Of a stretch of DNA of 64,000 nt, positions 1 through 8,919 are shown piece by piece (position 1 is the stretch's first letter; the number at the start of each line of letters is the position of its first letter). The position numbers were made by a program, and so were the translations under genes. The DNA is from DAITQM01 sp036832975 (lineage in GTDB: Bacteria; Pseudomonadota; Gammaproteobacteria; Xanthomonadales; Wenzhouxiangellaceae). Below the pieces are notes generated by a model. It worked only from the letters and a program-made list of their open reading frames with translations, did not search any database and was not told the origin of the DNA. The stretch covers positions 155,634 through 219,633 of the forward strand of contig DAITQM010000001.1 of NCBI GenBank assembly GCA_036832975.1, in the 5' to 3' direction.

Positions 1-69
1 CGCCAGCGCCAGGCTCTGGGCTTCGGCCAGCGCCTGCTGAAATGTGTGGGTCAGTTTATCCAGCCGCAT
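1..69 (-). CDS. clpB: ClpB disaggregase, N-terminal fragment (runs off the window)
   Basis: The minus strand opens with ATG at 67-69 and reads MRLDKLTHTFQQALAEAQSL before leaving the window. This is the typical start of the ClpB N-terminal domain in gammaproteobacteria. ClpB is the Hsp100 ATPase that works with DnaK to dissolve protein aggregates in the cytoplasm. Only 23 codons are visible, so no ATPase motif can be checked. A GGAGACA sequence lies just upstream of the start as a possible ribosome binding site. The identification rests on the N-terminal match alone. Confidence 0.75.
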   Translation of the reverse strand, partial: MRLDKLTHTFQQALAEAQSLALA

Positions 70-298
70 CGTTGTCTCCAGGAATCGACCGCCCAGCCGC
101 GATCTTGTGGATAACTTGAGGGCGGACGACCGCAGAAGCAAGGGCGGTGACGCCCGCAGCGGACACCCGGGTCGGGAACGGCCGGTGGCCGCCGCTGGCA
201 ATAGCCGGGCGGCGGAGTATAATCAGGCTGCCGTACCTCCGGCGCTGTATTGATCCCGGGTATCAATAACCTTCAAACGCTGTAACGGGGAGAAAACC

Positions 299-721
299 AT
301 GAATCAATATGTTCGAGGCGTTATCGCCGGCCTGATCGCGACGATCGTGCTGTCAATTTTGATGTATCTTAAAAACATGATGGGCCTGATGCCCGATGTC
401 GATGTCATCGCCATGCTCGCCGGCAAGATGGGCGGTGGCGCGATGATGGGCTGGGTGGGCCATTTCATGATCGGAGCGATCATTTACGGTCTGGCCTTTG
501 CGATCATCGGCGGCAAACTGCCGGGCGGTAACAACATCAACCGCGGTATCGTGCTCGGCGTCATCGGCTGGCTGATCATGATGCTCATGCTGATGCCGAT
601 GATGGACGGCGGGATGTTCGGCATGAAAATGCAGAGCGGTATGATGGTGCCGGTCGCCACCTTGATGCTGCACATCATTTTCGGCGCGGTTCTGGGTTTC
701 GCTTACAACAAGCTGGGCTGA
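299..721 (+). CDS. Methionine-rich four-helix inner-membrane protein, function unknown
   Basis: This 140-residue protein has about four hydrophobic segments (near residues 5-22, 45-70, 82-102 and 115-137) and almost no soluble part. It is strikingly rich in methionine, above all between the third and fourth helices (MMLMLMPMMDGGMFGMKMQ). GGGGAG lies 5-10 bases before the ATG, supporting the start. It resembles small membrane proteins of unknown function. The Met cluster could bind soft metals such as copper, but this is inference and no metal-resistance gene is adjacent. It is monocistronic and followed by a strong hairpin terminator. Confidence 0.6.
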   Translation: MNQYVRGVIAGLIATIVLSILMYLKNMMGLMPDVDVIAMLAGKMGGGAMMGWVGHFMIGAIIYGLAFAIIGGKLPGGNNINRGIVLGVIGWLIMMLMLMPMMDGGMFGMKMQSGMMVPVATLMLHIIFGAVLGFAYNKLG

Positions 722-763
722 ACAAAGCCCACGTCACCTCGCGGCGTTATCGCCGCATCATTG

Positions 764-793
764 AAAAGCCGGCCGCGAGGCCGGCTTTTTTTA
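764..793. terminator. Bidirectional rho-independent terminator
   Basis: A perfect GC-rich stem (AAAAGCCGGCC, loop GCGA, GGCCGGCTTTT) is flanked by A and T runs on its two sides. It sits between two convergent genes that end at 721 and 822, so it can terminate both. Confidence 0.85.
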
Positions 794-821
794 TTTCTCC
801 CCGGCGGGGGCGCCATACCTG

Positions 822-2687
822 TCAATCCTCGAAGCCATCGCGCAGCAGAAGATCGGGATCGGCGGGGGAAACGATCGTCGGCGCGGCATTCGGTGGTCCC
901 ACACCGGGGCCGAAGTTGACGCCCACCTTCCGCTGCACGGGGGGTGCGTCTTCGATGTCGAACGAGAAGGCGTAACCGGTGCCCCACTTGATCTCGTTGC
1001 CCGCCGGAGCGCTGAACAGCAGCCCCTGACCGCCGTTGCTGGAGAAGGTCCAATCGTTGCCCGGGTCGTGATCCGCGTCGTGTATAGAGACGTTGCTCAG
1101 CACGCCGCCGGTCACCGGAATTATCAAGCTGGAGATGCCGCGTTCGACATCAAAATTCATCAACATGTAGGTATATCGCCAGACTCCACCACCCAGGTCC
1201 TGGCTCTGCACCGCCAGTTTCAAATGGCCGACGTCCGCGTTCTGGAACGTGACATTCTGGTTGCCGGTGCCGGGATCGGTGGCCGGTGGCACCCATTGGT
1301 CGATGGCCGGCCCGACGACAAAAGTACCGAACGGATAAGCCCAGAGATCACCACTGGTATTAGTGGGCGTAACCGGACGGATACCCATACTGTTGAAAAT
1401 ATTGGAATCGTCGCGAATCACATACCACGACTCGAAGAAATACTGAGCGCCGGGAGTGAGCAAATCATCGCGCAATACACGCAACCGGTTCTCGCCCAGG
1501 CCGTTGGAACCGTTGTCCTGCACCCCGTCGCCATTCTGATCGAAAAACGAACCGGTGCTGACGAATACGCCGGTGCGCGGATTGATCTCAGCGCGCGGGC
1601 CGATGTCGCTAGGGCTGTCGTTGTTGCCCACGCCGTAGGTATCTTCGCAACCGGGCCATAGGATATGACCGCTGGCACCGGGAATGCCACCGTCGCCGCA
1701 GTTGATGGTACAGCCGACATTGATGGTCAGGAAGGCATGCTTGACGCCGGAGGCACCGATCTGTTCCAGACGACCGTTGGCCACGCGGTACAGATTCCAG
1801 ATCAGATACGGGTGTTGGTCGTTGTTATAAGGCGGGAAAGTGCCGTTGAACTTTCTATACCAAGCCACGTCGGCTCCATCCAGTCCCTGCAGGTTCTGCA
1901 AGCTGCTGCTCGGTGCTACGAGTTCGAACGTATCGGGGCCGACCACCACCGTACCGACGTCCTGAATGTCGTCCATGGTGGTCAAGCCGACATCAGCAAT
2001 GAATCCCTGGGTCGGCCACTTGGGACGTTCGGCGCAGGTTCCCCCGCGCACTTCGGTCTCGGCGCCGGCCGGGATATTGAGGTTGGCGCCGAGCGCCAGC
2101 TCGCCGATCATGATGCCGGCGAAGGCGGGTTCGCCGAGCAGCGCCGCCAGTTCTTCGCTGATCGTCACGTCCATTCTCTCCATCACCAGCCGTTGTTCGG
2201 CGGGACGGGTAAAAACATGGATATTCTTGGCGATAAACAGGATGCGACCGTTGTCGTCGCGCAATTGCAGGCTGGGGAAACGCTCGCCGCGATGCGGCTC
2301 GACGAACAATCTCGTCATGCTGACCTGGCGTTGATTACGAACCAACGTCAACGGTGCCTCGAAGCCCAGAGTGCCGTTCAGGAAATCGTCGAACTGGCCT
2401 TGCGGCGCGTGAAATTCGAGGCTACCCAGGTTCAGAGCTGGTAATACGATCCGCGCCTCGCCGCCTTTGAACCGTTCAGGCACCGAAATCGCCAACCCCA
2501 TGTCCGCAAGGATCAGCGGTTTCAGTTTGAACTCGGCAGCGCCGCCCCACGCCGACCACACGGCGGTGGGATTGGTGACCGGTCCCGATGCCGCCGGCTG
2601 CTGCGCGGCAACCGGCCATGCCAGGAAACAGAACAGCGTGAAGCACAGCCCATGCCATGCCTGCCTATCAACTCTTATATACATCAT
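822..2687 (-). CDS. Large secreted protein with C-terminal RDGFED tail, function unknown
   Basis: This 621-residue protein starts with a signal peptide (hydrophobic core FTLFCFLAWPVAAQQ), so it is exported. GAGGGG precedes two adjacent ATG codons (2685-2687 and 2682-2684), either of which could be used. The mature part is rich in Gly, Asn and Asp, with no enzyme motif I recognise. It ends in DLLLRDGFED. A similar hydrophobic-D-[GS]-FE tail occurs in the secreted protein at 8920-10314, and such tails are common at the end of exported proteins in Xanthomonadales-like gammaproteobacteria. A surface or extracellular role is inferred; the substrate is unknown. Confidence 0.6.
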   Translation of the reverse strand: MMYIRVDRQAWHGLCFTLFCFLAWPVAAQQPAASGPVTNPTAVWSAWGGAAEFKLKPLILADMGLAISVPERFKGGEARIVLPALNLGSLEFHAPQGQFDDFLNGTLGFEAPLTLVRNQRQVSMTRLFVEPHRGERFPSLQLRDDNGRILFIAKNIHVFTRPAEQRLVMERMDVTISEELAALLGEPAFAGIMIGELALGANLNIPAGAETEVRGGTCAERPKWPTQGFIADVGLTTMDDIQDVGTVVVGPDTFELVAPSSSLQNLQGLDGADVAWYRKFNGTFPPYNNDQHPYLIWNLYRVANGRLEQIGASGVKHAFLTINVGCTINCGDGGIPGASGHILWPGCEDTYGVGNNDSPSDIGPRAEINPRTGVFVSTGSFFDQNGDGVQDNGSNGLGENRLRVLRDDLLTPGAQYFFESWYVIRDDSNIFNSMGIRPVTPTNTSGDLWAYPFGTFVVGPAIDQWVPPATDPGTGNQNVTFQNADVGHLKLAVQSQDLGGGVWRYTYMLMNFDVERGISSLIIPVTGGVLSNVSIHDADHDPGNDWTFSSNGGQGLLFSAPAGNEIKWGTGYAFSFDIEDAPPVQRKVGVNFGPGVGPPNAAPTIVSPADPDLLLRDGFED

Positions 2688-2951
2688 CTAACCCCTCGGT
2701 TCAATGCTATGCTGCCTTTCGCCCACCCTCTTGCAGGCGTGCCTGCCCACTGCCGGAAGGTGTGTTCGACTCTCACTGAGTATTATAGTGAAGAGCGGGC
2801 GGGTTGATGCCCCTCGCCATCCGCCGGGCGCCCAGCGGTCACCGGCGGCGCGATCGGACGGTGCAATCGTCCGGCACCGGCGACGGTCAATGGTATACTG
2901 CAAAGCCGGTTTCGATCAAAAGCCGCCGGCGCACAGCACCCGGAGTGTACG

Positions 2952-3749
2952 ATGGGCAAAGGTAGCAAATACGTCGCTAAAATCCCCGATGCGGACGGCA
3001 ACATCGCCTATACCGGCGAGGAAAACGCCATCTGGCACGAGCTGATCACACGCCAGATGCAGGTCATCCACAACCGCGCCTGCCGGGAGTTCATCGACGG
3101 GCTCGAAATCCTGGCGCTCCCTCAAGACCGGATACCCCAGCCGGCCGAGGTCTCGGCGGTGCTCCACGCTCGCACCGGCTGGCAGGTCGAGCCGGTGCCG
3201 GCATTGATCGACTTCGACCAATTTTTCGCACTGCTCGCCGACCGCCGCTTTCCCGCCGCGTCATTTATCCGCAGTCGCGAGGAAATGGAATACTTGCAGG
3301 AGCCGGATATTTTTCACGAGATTTTCGGCCATTGCGCGATGCTGACCCACCCGGCGTTCGCCGATTTTACCGCCGCTTACGGCCGCGCCGGGGTCGCCGC
3401 CGACAAGGCCGATCGCGTGATGCTCGCCCGGCTTTACTGGTTCACCGTCGAATTCGGCCTGCTCCACACGCCTGATGGCCTGCGCATTTACGGCGGCGGC
3501 ATCAACTCTTCGCCCGGCGAGACGGTTTATGCCCTGGAAAGCGACAAACCGTACCGCAAACCGTTCGATCCGATCGAAGCGCTGCGCACACCGTACCGGA
3601 TCGATATCTATCAAACCGTCTATTATGTACTGCATCGGATCGACGACCTGTACGAACTGGCGCGCGCCGACCTTAACCACCTGGTCCGCATCGCGCGGGC
3701 GCTCGGCCCGCTGGCCCCGACCTACCCGCCGAAACAACAGGCGGCTTGA
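2952..3749 (+). CDS. phhA: Phenylalanine 4-monooxygenase
   Basis: This is a 265-residue aromatic amino acid hydroxylase that makes tyrosine from phenylalanine using O2 and tetrahydrobiopterin-type cofactor. The iron ligands are visible: His122 and His127 in FHEIFGH and Glu167 in YWFTVEFGL. The length fits the single-domain bacterial enzyme, which lacks the animal regulatory domain. GGAG lies 6 bases before the ATG. It is followed after 20 bases by phhB, which regenerates the pterin cofactor. The nearby aromatic operon at 28962-34378 shows no tyrA, so this enzyme could supply tyrosine as well as degrade phenylalanine; that second point is inference. Confidence 0.96.
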   Translation: MGKGSKYVAKIPDADGNIAYTGEENAIWHELITRQMQVIHNRACREFIDGLEILALPQDRIPQPAEVSAVLHARTGWQVEPVPALIDFDQFFALLADRRFPAASFIRSREEMEYLQEPDIFHEIFGHCAMLTHPAFADFTAAYGRAGVAADKADRVMLARLYWFTVEFGLLHTPDGLRIYGGGINSSPGETVYALESDKPYRKPFDPIEALRTPYRIDIYQTVYYVLHRIDDLYELARADLNHLVRIARALGPLAPTYPPKQQAA

Positions 3750-3769
3750 TCATTGAGGAGAAGCCAACG

Positions 3770-4102
3770 ATGACGCTGGCTGAAAAACATTGCGTGCCCT
3801 GCGAAGGCGGCACCGCACCGCTCGACGCGGAACGGGCCGGCGAACTGCTGACCCAGGTTCCGGGCTGGGACCTGGCGGCCGACGGCCAATCGATCCGTCG
3901 CGAGTTTTCGTTCAAGGGGTTTTACAAAACCATGGCGTTCATCAACGCCATGGCTTGGATCGCTAATCAGGAAGGCCACCACCCCGATTTTTCGGCCGGC
4001 TTCAATTACTGCCACGTGACCTTTACGACGCACGCCATCGGCGGGTTGTCGGAAAACGACTTTATCTGCGCTGCGCGGGTCAACGCGCTGCTGGAGTCCT
4101 GA
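3770..4102 (+). CDS. phhB: Pterin-4a-carbinolamine dehydratase
   Basis: This 110-residue protein dehydrates the 4a-hydroxypterin left by PhhA and so recycles the cofactor. The family motif EGHHPDF (His70-His71-Pro72) with a later Tyr and His is present. The frame is open back to a TTG at 3746 overlapping the phhA stop. I chose the ATG at 3770 because GAGGAG lies 9 bases upstream and the family has this length. The pair phhA-phhB is a common operon in gammaproteobacteria. Confidence 0.94.
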   Translation: MTLAEKHCVPCEGGTAPLDAERAGELLTQVPGWDLAADGQSIRREFSFKGFYKTMAFINAMAWIANQEGHHPDFSAGFNYCHVTFTTHAIGGLSENDFICAARVNALLES

Positions 4103-4105
4103 GCG

Positions 4106-5062
4106 ATGGCCCTGGCCGGCCGAACCGCGCCTGACGAAGGCCGCGAGCTGCGCGATCGCCTGCACGAAGCCTCCGCGCAAATCGCTTCGGTCATCCTCGG
4201 CAAAGACGCTGAAATTCGGCTGGCATTGACCGCCTTGCTCGCCGGTGGCCACCTGCTGATCGAAGATGTACCCGGCGTCGGTAAAACGACACTCGCCAAA
4301 GCGCTGGCCAACACCCTTGGCCTTGGGTTTCGGCGGATCCAGTTCACCAGCGATCTGCTGCCGGCCGATGTTGTCGGCGTCTCGATCTACCGCCCGGCCA
4401 GCGGTGCTTTCGATTTTCATCCCGGCCCGATCTTCACTTCGGTGCTGCTCGCCGACGAACTCAATCGCGCCACGCCCAAGACACAGAGCGCCCTGCTCGA
4501 GGCGATGGCGGAAGCGCAAGTCAGCACCGACGGCCGGACCCTGCCGCTGCCCAAGCCTTTTTTCGTGATCGCAACCCAAAACCCGCACGACCAGGCCGGC
4601 GCTTACCCGCTGCCGGAGTCGCAGCTCGACCGTTTTCTACTGACCATCAACCTCGGCTTGCCCGACCGCGAAGCGGAACGGCACCTGCTGCGCCGCGATG
4701 CCCGCCAGCCCTTGCTCGACACCCTGTCACCGTTGTTCGACAGCGCTGCCGTGCTGGCGCTCCAGCACCAGGTCGCCCATCTGCACGTCTCCGATGCACT
4801 GCTCGATTACGTCCAGGACCTGCTGGCCGCGACCCGCTCGTCCAGCGCTTTCCGACACGGTTTGTCGCCGCGCGCCGGCCTCGCCCTGCTTGCCGCCGGC
4901 CGCGCCCATGCCTACCTCGCCGGCCGCGATTTCACCCTGCCCGAAGATATCAAAGCGGTGTTTGTGGCCCTCGCTCGTCACCGTCTGGCGCCGCTCCGCG
5001 ACAGCGACGGCGGTGTGCTTTCCCAGTTGGCGACCATACTCGAGGAAGTGCCGGTGCCTTGA
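4106..5062 (+). CDS. MoxR-family AAA+ ATPase
   Basis: This 318-residue ATPase has Walker A PGVGKTTL (residues 56-63), Walker B VLLADELNRA (113-122), sensor ATQNP (156-160) and the ESQLDRF arginine segment (171-177), the typical MoxR AAA_3 layout, plus a C-terminal lid domain. MoxR proteins act as chaperones for membrane-linked complexes and are usually encoded next to DUF58 proteins, as here. It starts 3 bases after phhB and is followed 6 bases later by the DUF58 gene, so it heads a three-gene unit with TgpA. The exact client is unknown. Confidence 0.93.
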   Translation: MALAGRTAPDEGRELRDRLHEASAQIASVILGKDAEIRLALTALLAGGHLLIEDVPGVGKTTLAKALANTLGLGFRRIQFTSDLLPADVVGVSIYRPASGAFDFHPGPIFTSVLLADELNRATPKTQSALLEAMAEAQVSTDGRTLPLPKPFFVIATQNPHDQAGAYPLPESQLDRFLLTINLGLPDREAERHLLRRDARQPLLDTLSPLFDSAAVLALQHQVAHLHVSDALLDYVQDLLAATRSSSAFRHGLSPRAGLALLAAGRAHAYLAGRDFTLPEDIKAVFVALARHRLAPLRDSDGGVLSQLATILEEVPVP

Positions 5063-5068
5063 TTGATT

Positions 5069-6088
5069 ATGGCCGGCACCACGTTGTTGGGTAAACCCCT
5101 CGTTCTGTTCGGCCCGCCGCACTGGCCAGCGGCGTGGGCGCGCTGGCGAGAGAAATGGCTGAGCCGTTTTCTGGCCCGCCGCGGCCCGCTCACGCCGCCG
5201 TTCACGCTGCTCTATCGCCGGATCTTCATCCTCCCGACCCGTTTCGGCCTGGCCTACGGCGTGCTGCTCGCGGCGATGATCCTCGGCGGCCTGAACTTCA
5301 ACAACAATCTCGGGCTTTTGCTCGGCTTTCTGCTGGTTGCCGCGGGACATGCCAGTCTTCATCTGACCTACCTCAATTTGCGCGGCATCGCGGTCCGCGA
5401 CATCGTCGCTCCGCCGGTCTACGCCGGGCAGCCGATCATCGTGCATCTCAGGCTGGCCGGCGGCGACGGCCGCCTCCACCATGCCATCGAAGCGCACCTG
5501 GCACAAGCCAGTGCGGTCTGCGACCTGCGGCCGGCGGGCAATCGTTCGGCGGCGGAAACCGCCCTGTCGATCACCCTTCCCGCTCTGCCCCGCGGCCTGC
5601 ACGATCCGGGCCGTGTCAAGCTCGCCAGCCGTTACCCACTCGGCCTGTTCAGGGCCTGGAGCTGGATCGAAGGCGGCCGTTTCGTGATGGTCTATCCGCG
5701 CCCGGCACCGCATCCGCCACCGCTACCGATCGGCCCGCGGGGCACTCGTCCCACGTTGCGTCCGGGCAGCGGTGAAGACGATATGCTGGGGCTGAGGGAA
5801 TACCGGGCCGGCGATCCACTGCCGGCGGTCGCCTGGAAAGCGAGCGCTCGTCACCAAAACCTGTTGAGCAAGCTTTTTGCCGCGCCGCAAGGCGGGGCGG
5901 TCGATCTCGATTGGCACCAGGCCACCGCTCCGGACGATGAACAACGGCTCGAAATCCTCTGTGCCTGGGTGCTGGAAGCCCATCGCCGGCAATTGCGTTA
6001 TCGGCTGATCCTGCCGGGTTCGACCATCCCCGCCGCCACCGGTGATGCCCACTGCAGCCGCTGCCTGGCGGCACTGGCATTATTCTAG
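5069..6088 (+). CDS. DUF58 domain membrane protein, MoxR partner
   Basis: This 339-residue protein has one or two membrane segments at about residues 50-95 (including LGLLLGFLLVAAGHASLHL). Its C-terminal half carries the DUF58 signature around GLREYRAGDPLPAVAWKAS. DUF58 proteins are vWA-like partners of MoxR ATPases. The frame is open from a TTG at 5063; I use the ATG at 5069, 6 bases after the moxR stop. The downstream tgpA gene begins 4 bases after its stop. No enzymatic role is assigned; a role in envelope complex assembly is inferred from the neighbours. Confidence 0.9.
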   Translation: MAGTTLLGKPLVLFGPPHWPAAWARWREKWLSRFLARRGPLTPPFTLLYRRIFILPTRFGLAYGVLLAAMILGGLNFNNNLGLLLGFLLVAAGHASLHLTYLNLRGIAVRDIVAPPVYAGQPIIVHLRLAGGDGRLHHAIEAHLAQASAVCDLRPAGNRSAAETALSITLPALPRGLHDPGRVKLASRYPLGLFRAWSWIEGGRFVMVYPRPAPHPPPLPIGPRGTRPTLRPGSGEDDMLGLREYRAGDPLPAVAWKASARHQNLLSKLFAAPQGGAVDLDWHQATAPDDEQRLEILCAWVLEAHRRQLRYRLILPGSTIPAATGDAHCSRCLAALALF

Positions 6089-6092
6089 TGAC

Positions 6093-8090
6093 ATGAGCCG
6101 CTGGCGCCGCCAAATCATCTCAACCCGCACGATGCGCTGGTCGCTGGCAGCGTTGCTGGCGATGGTGCTGCCCCATCTGGCGCTGCAACCGATGCCCTTG
6201 GCCGTCCTCCTGTTGCTGCCTTTTGCCTGGCGGGTGCGTTTTTCGGGCCCGGGTTATCGCCCACCGCCGGCCTTTTTGCGAATCGCCGTCACACTGGCGA
6301 CGATCGCGCTGGTGTTTCAGGCGCACGGCGCTTTCCTCGGCCGGCGGGCGGCCACCACGCTGCTCGCCACGATGCTGTCGTTGAAACTGATCGAACTGGT
6401 CACCGTGCGCGATGGGCGGCTCATCGTCAGCGCCGGGTTTTTCCTGGCCGCGACCTATTTCTTGTTCAACCAGGACTTTATTTATACTTTATGGCTATTT
6501 ATTGTACTGCTCACCGGCAGCGCGGCGCTCGCCGGCCTGGCCCGCGACGAAGCGCTTTCCCTCGGGGTTTCACCCGGTACGCCGCCGGTGCGGGAGGTAC
6601 CGCGGCTGCGGCCGGCGCTGCGCCTGGTGTCGCTCGCCCTGCCCGTCGGCCTATTGCTGTTTTTGCTGTTCCCCCGACTCGGTACGCCGCTGTGGGGCAT
6701 TCCGGAATATACCTTGGACGGCAGGACCGGGCTGTCGGAAGAGATGTCCCCGGGCCGCATCCAGCAGTTGTTCATGGACGACCGGCCGGCATTCCGCGCG
6801 ATCTTTCCCGGCCCACCGCCATCCGCCCGCGATTTGTACTGGCGCGGCCCGGTGCTCTGGCATTTCGACGGCGAAACCTGGACCCGGGGCCACCTCGGAC
6901 TGGCGGCCAGCGACCGCCGTCCGCGCCCGGCCGACGCCGATCTGCGCTATGAGATCCAACTCGAACCGCAGGAGCGGCATTGGGTATTCGCCCTCGATTA
7001 TCCGGCGCTGTGGCCCGAAGAAGCGCGCCTGACACACGATTACCAATTGCTCAGCCGCACGGCGATCACTTCGCTGACCCGCTACGAAGTCGCCTCCGAC
7101 CTCGATTACCGCGACCGGCCGGACGGTTTGACCACCAGCGCCCGCATGTGGTCGCTGCAGCTCCCCGCCGATCTGAACCCGCGAACCCAGGCGTTGATCA
7201 CCGATTGGCGGCGGCGTTTTCCGGCCGACCGCGACCTGATCGACCACGCACTGTGGTGGTTCGCCAGTGAACCTTTTTTTTACACCCTCGACGCGCCGCC
7301 GCTCGGCCGCCACGGCGTCGATGAGTTCCTGTTCGATTTACGGCGTGGCTATTGCGAATACTATGCTTCGGCCTTCGCGGTGATGATGCGCGCCGCCGGT
7401 ATCCCGGCACGCGTCGTCACCGGATATCAAGGGGGCTGGTACAGTCAAACCGGCGGTTACCTGCTGGTCCGCAATTCTGATGCCCACGCCTGGGCCGAGG
7501 TCTGGCTGCCGGGCGCAGGCTGGAGGCGCTATGACCCCACGGCGATGGTTGCTCCCGAGCGGGTCGAATCCGGCGCCACGGCGGCCCTGCCGAACAGCCG
7601 CGGCTGGCTCGATTGGTCGTGGGTCCGCTCCTGGCGTAACCGCTTAGACCAGGTGCGCATCTTGTGGAACAACTGGGTTCTCGGTTTCGACGCCAGCCGC
7701 CAACGGGGCATGATTCAACCACTGGGGATTGCCGCCGACCCGCAAACCAATTTGATAATGGTACTGATCGCGGCACTGGCCGCCGGTGCAGCGCTGGTCC
7801 ATCACCTGGCGGGGCGCGCCCGCCGCCGGGAAGAACGACTTGGCCTGCTTTATCGCCGCTGGCACTCACGCCTCGTGCGTCTTGGGCTGGGCCGCGCGGC
7901 GGGCGAGGGTCCACTTGAATACGGCGCAAGAGTACAAAGCTCACTGTCGCGCGGCGGTTCCGAACTGGCGGCGTTCAACGCGTTGTACATCGCCGCCCGT
8001 TATGGCGGCACGGCGCCGGATTATGCCCGTCTTGAAGCCTTGTTGCGGCGCTTCCGGCCGCGGCGCCACCCGCCGCTGAACCGCCGCTGA
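6093..8090 (+). CDS. tgpA: TgpA-like membrane transglutaminase (DUF3488 / transglutaminase-like / DUF4129)
   Basis: This protein of about 665 residues has five or six N-terminal membrane helices, then a periplasmic transglutaminase-like domain with the Cys-His-Asp triad: Cys421 in RGYCEYYASAF, His465 in DAHAWAEVW and Asp481 in YDPTA. A last helix near residue 555 and a C-terminal cytosolic tail follow. This matches TgpA of Pseudomonas, which is essential there and encoded beside moxR and DUF58 genes. A GTG at 6042 inside the DUF58 gene would lengthen the frame; the ATG at 6093, just after the DUF58 stop, is more natural. Confidence 0.92.
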   Translation: MSRWRRQIISTRTMRWSLAALLAMVLPHLALQPMPLAVLLLLPFAWRVRFSGPGYRPPPAFLRIAVTLATIALVFQAHGAFLGRRAATTLLATMLSLKLIELVTVRDGRLIVSAGFFLAATYFLFNQDFIYTLWLFIVLLTGSAALAGLARDEALSLGVSPGTPPVREVPRLRPALRLVSLALPVGLLLFLLFPRLGTPLWGIPEYTLDGRTGLSEEMSPGRIQQLFMDDRPAFRAIFPGPPPSARDLYWRGPVLWHFDGETWTRGHLGLAASDRRPRPADADLRYEIQLEPQERHWVFALDYPALWPEEARLTHDYQLLSRTAITSLTRYEVASDLDYRDRPDGLTTSARMWSLQLPADLNPRTQALITDWRRRFPADRDLIDHALWWFASEPFFYTLDAPPLGRHGVDEFLFDLRRGYCEYYASAFAVMMRAAGIPARVVTGYQGGWYSQTGGYLLVRNSDAHAWAEVWLPGAGWRRYDPTAMVAPERVESGATAALPNSRGWLDWSWVRSWRNRLDQVRILWNNWVLGFDASRQRGMIQPLGIAADPQTNLIMVLIAALAAGAALVHHLAGRARRREERLGLLYRRWHSRLVRLGLGRAAGEGPLEYGARVQSSLSRGGSELAAFNALYIAARYGGTAPDYARLEALLRRFRPRRHPPLNRR

Positions 8091-8220
8091 ACCGTCGCAA
8101 AGACACCGCCTGCGGAGCAAAAAAACGAACGATTATTTGTGCCATCGATCCTATAATTGAGGCTCCGCGGTAACCCGAGCCGCCGGATTCGACCATTGAC
8201 ACGCTATCGAGGTGAGCCCC

Positions 8221-8838
8221 ATGCAAACCTGGTATTCCTCCGCGCCCCGCCCGCGCCGTTCGTTGCACCGCTTCACCCGGCCGCTCCTGCCGGCCGTGCT
8301 GATCTTCATCGGCGGCTGCGCCTCCATCCCCGAACCGTTGCGCGGCGATTACGCCAGCTTCCCGCCGGCGACGACCAACGACCAGGCGATCGGCAGCCAC
8401 GTACGCTGGGGCGGCGTTTTGATCGCAACCAATCCGGAAAGCGACACCACCTGTTTTGAAATCCTCGGCAAATCGCTCGACCGCCGGCAAAGACCGGTCG
8501 ATTACGACGAAACCGAGGGGCGCTTCATCGCCTGTCAAAACGGTTTCCAGGATCCCGAAATTTACCAACAAGGCCGTGAGGTCACGGTCATCGGCCGTAT
8601 CGACAATATTGAACCGCGGCCGATCGGCAGCTACGAATACCGCTATCCCATCGTCGCTGCCGACACGGTCTATTTATGGCCCGAGCGCCCCGACTATGAC
8701 TATTACCCTTACGGCTATCCCTATTACCGGCCGTATTACTGGCCGTACTATGGCTACGGATATTTCGGGCACGGCCACTTCGGACACGGCCATCACGGCG
8801 GTATCGGCATCGGCGTCCATGGCGGCCGTCATCGCTGA
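8221..8838 (+). CDS. slp: Slp-family outer-membrane lipoprotein with Tyr/Pro and Gly/His tail
   Basis: This 205-residue lipoprotein has a signal sequence ending in the lipobox FIGGC (Cys33), so it should be lipidated. The middle follows the Slp/YeaY pattern (RWGGVLIATNPESDTTCFEI, then GRFIAC and a final VTVIGRI segment). The last 50 residues are unusual: runs of Tyr-Pro-Tyr followed by GHGHFGHGHHGG, a possible metal-binding tail. GAGGTGAG lies before the ATG at 8221; a GTG at 8212 falls inside that ribosome binding site. It is a single gene after tgpA with a 130-base gap. Confidence 0.88.
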   Translation: MQTWYSSAPRPRRSLHRFTRPLLPAVLIFIGGCASIPEPLRGDYASFPPATTNDQAIGSHVRWGGVLIATNPESDTTCFEILGKSLDRRQRPVDYDETEGRFIACQNGFQDPEIYQQGREVTVIGRIDNIEPRPIGSYEYRYPIVAADTVYLWPERPDYDYYPYGYPYYRPYYWPYYGYGYFGHGHFGHGHHGGIGIGVHGGRHR

Positions 8839-8873
8839 TGGCGGCCAGCGGCTAACAAACAAAGAATAACTCC

Positions 8874-8901
8874 TAGCAGGCTGTTGAAAAACAGCCTGCT
8901 A
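8874..8901. repeat. Short inverted repeat (28 bp hairpin), same family as the larger repeats
   Basis: The sequence is a 12 bp perfect stem (TAGCAGGCTGTT / AACAGCCTGCTA) around GAAA. It is exactly the reverse complement of the terminal hairpin of the ~155 bp repeat at 20465-20623. It lies between the slp stop and the start of the FG-GAP gene and could act as a terminator-like hairpin or a repeat remnant. Confidence 0.8.
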
Positions 8902-8919
8902 GAACCGGCGAATGAAAAG

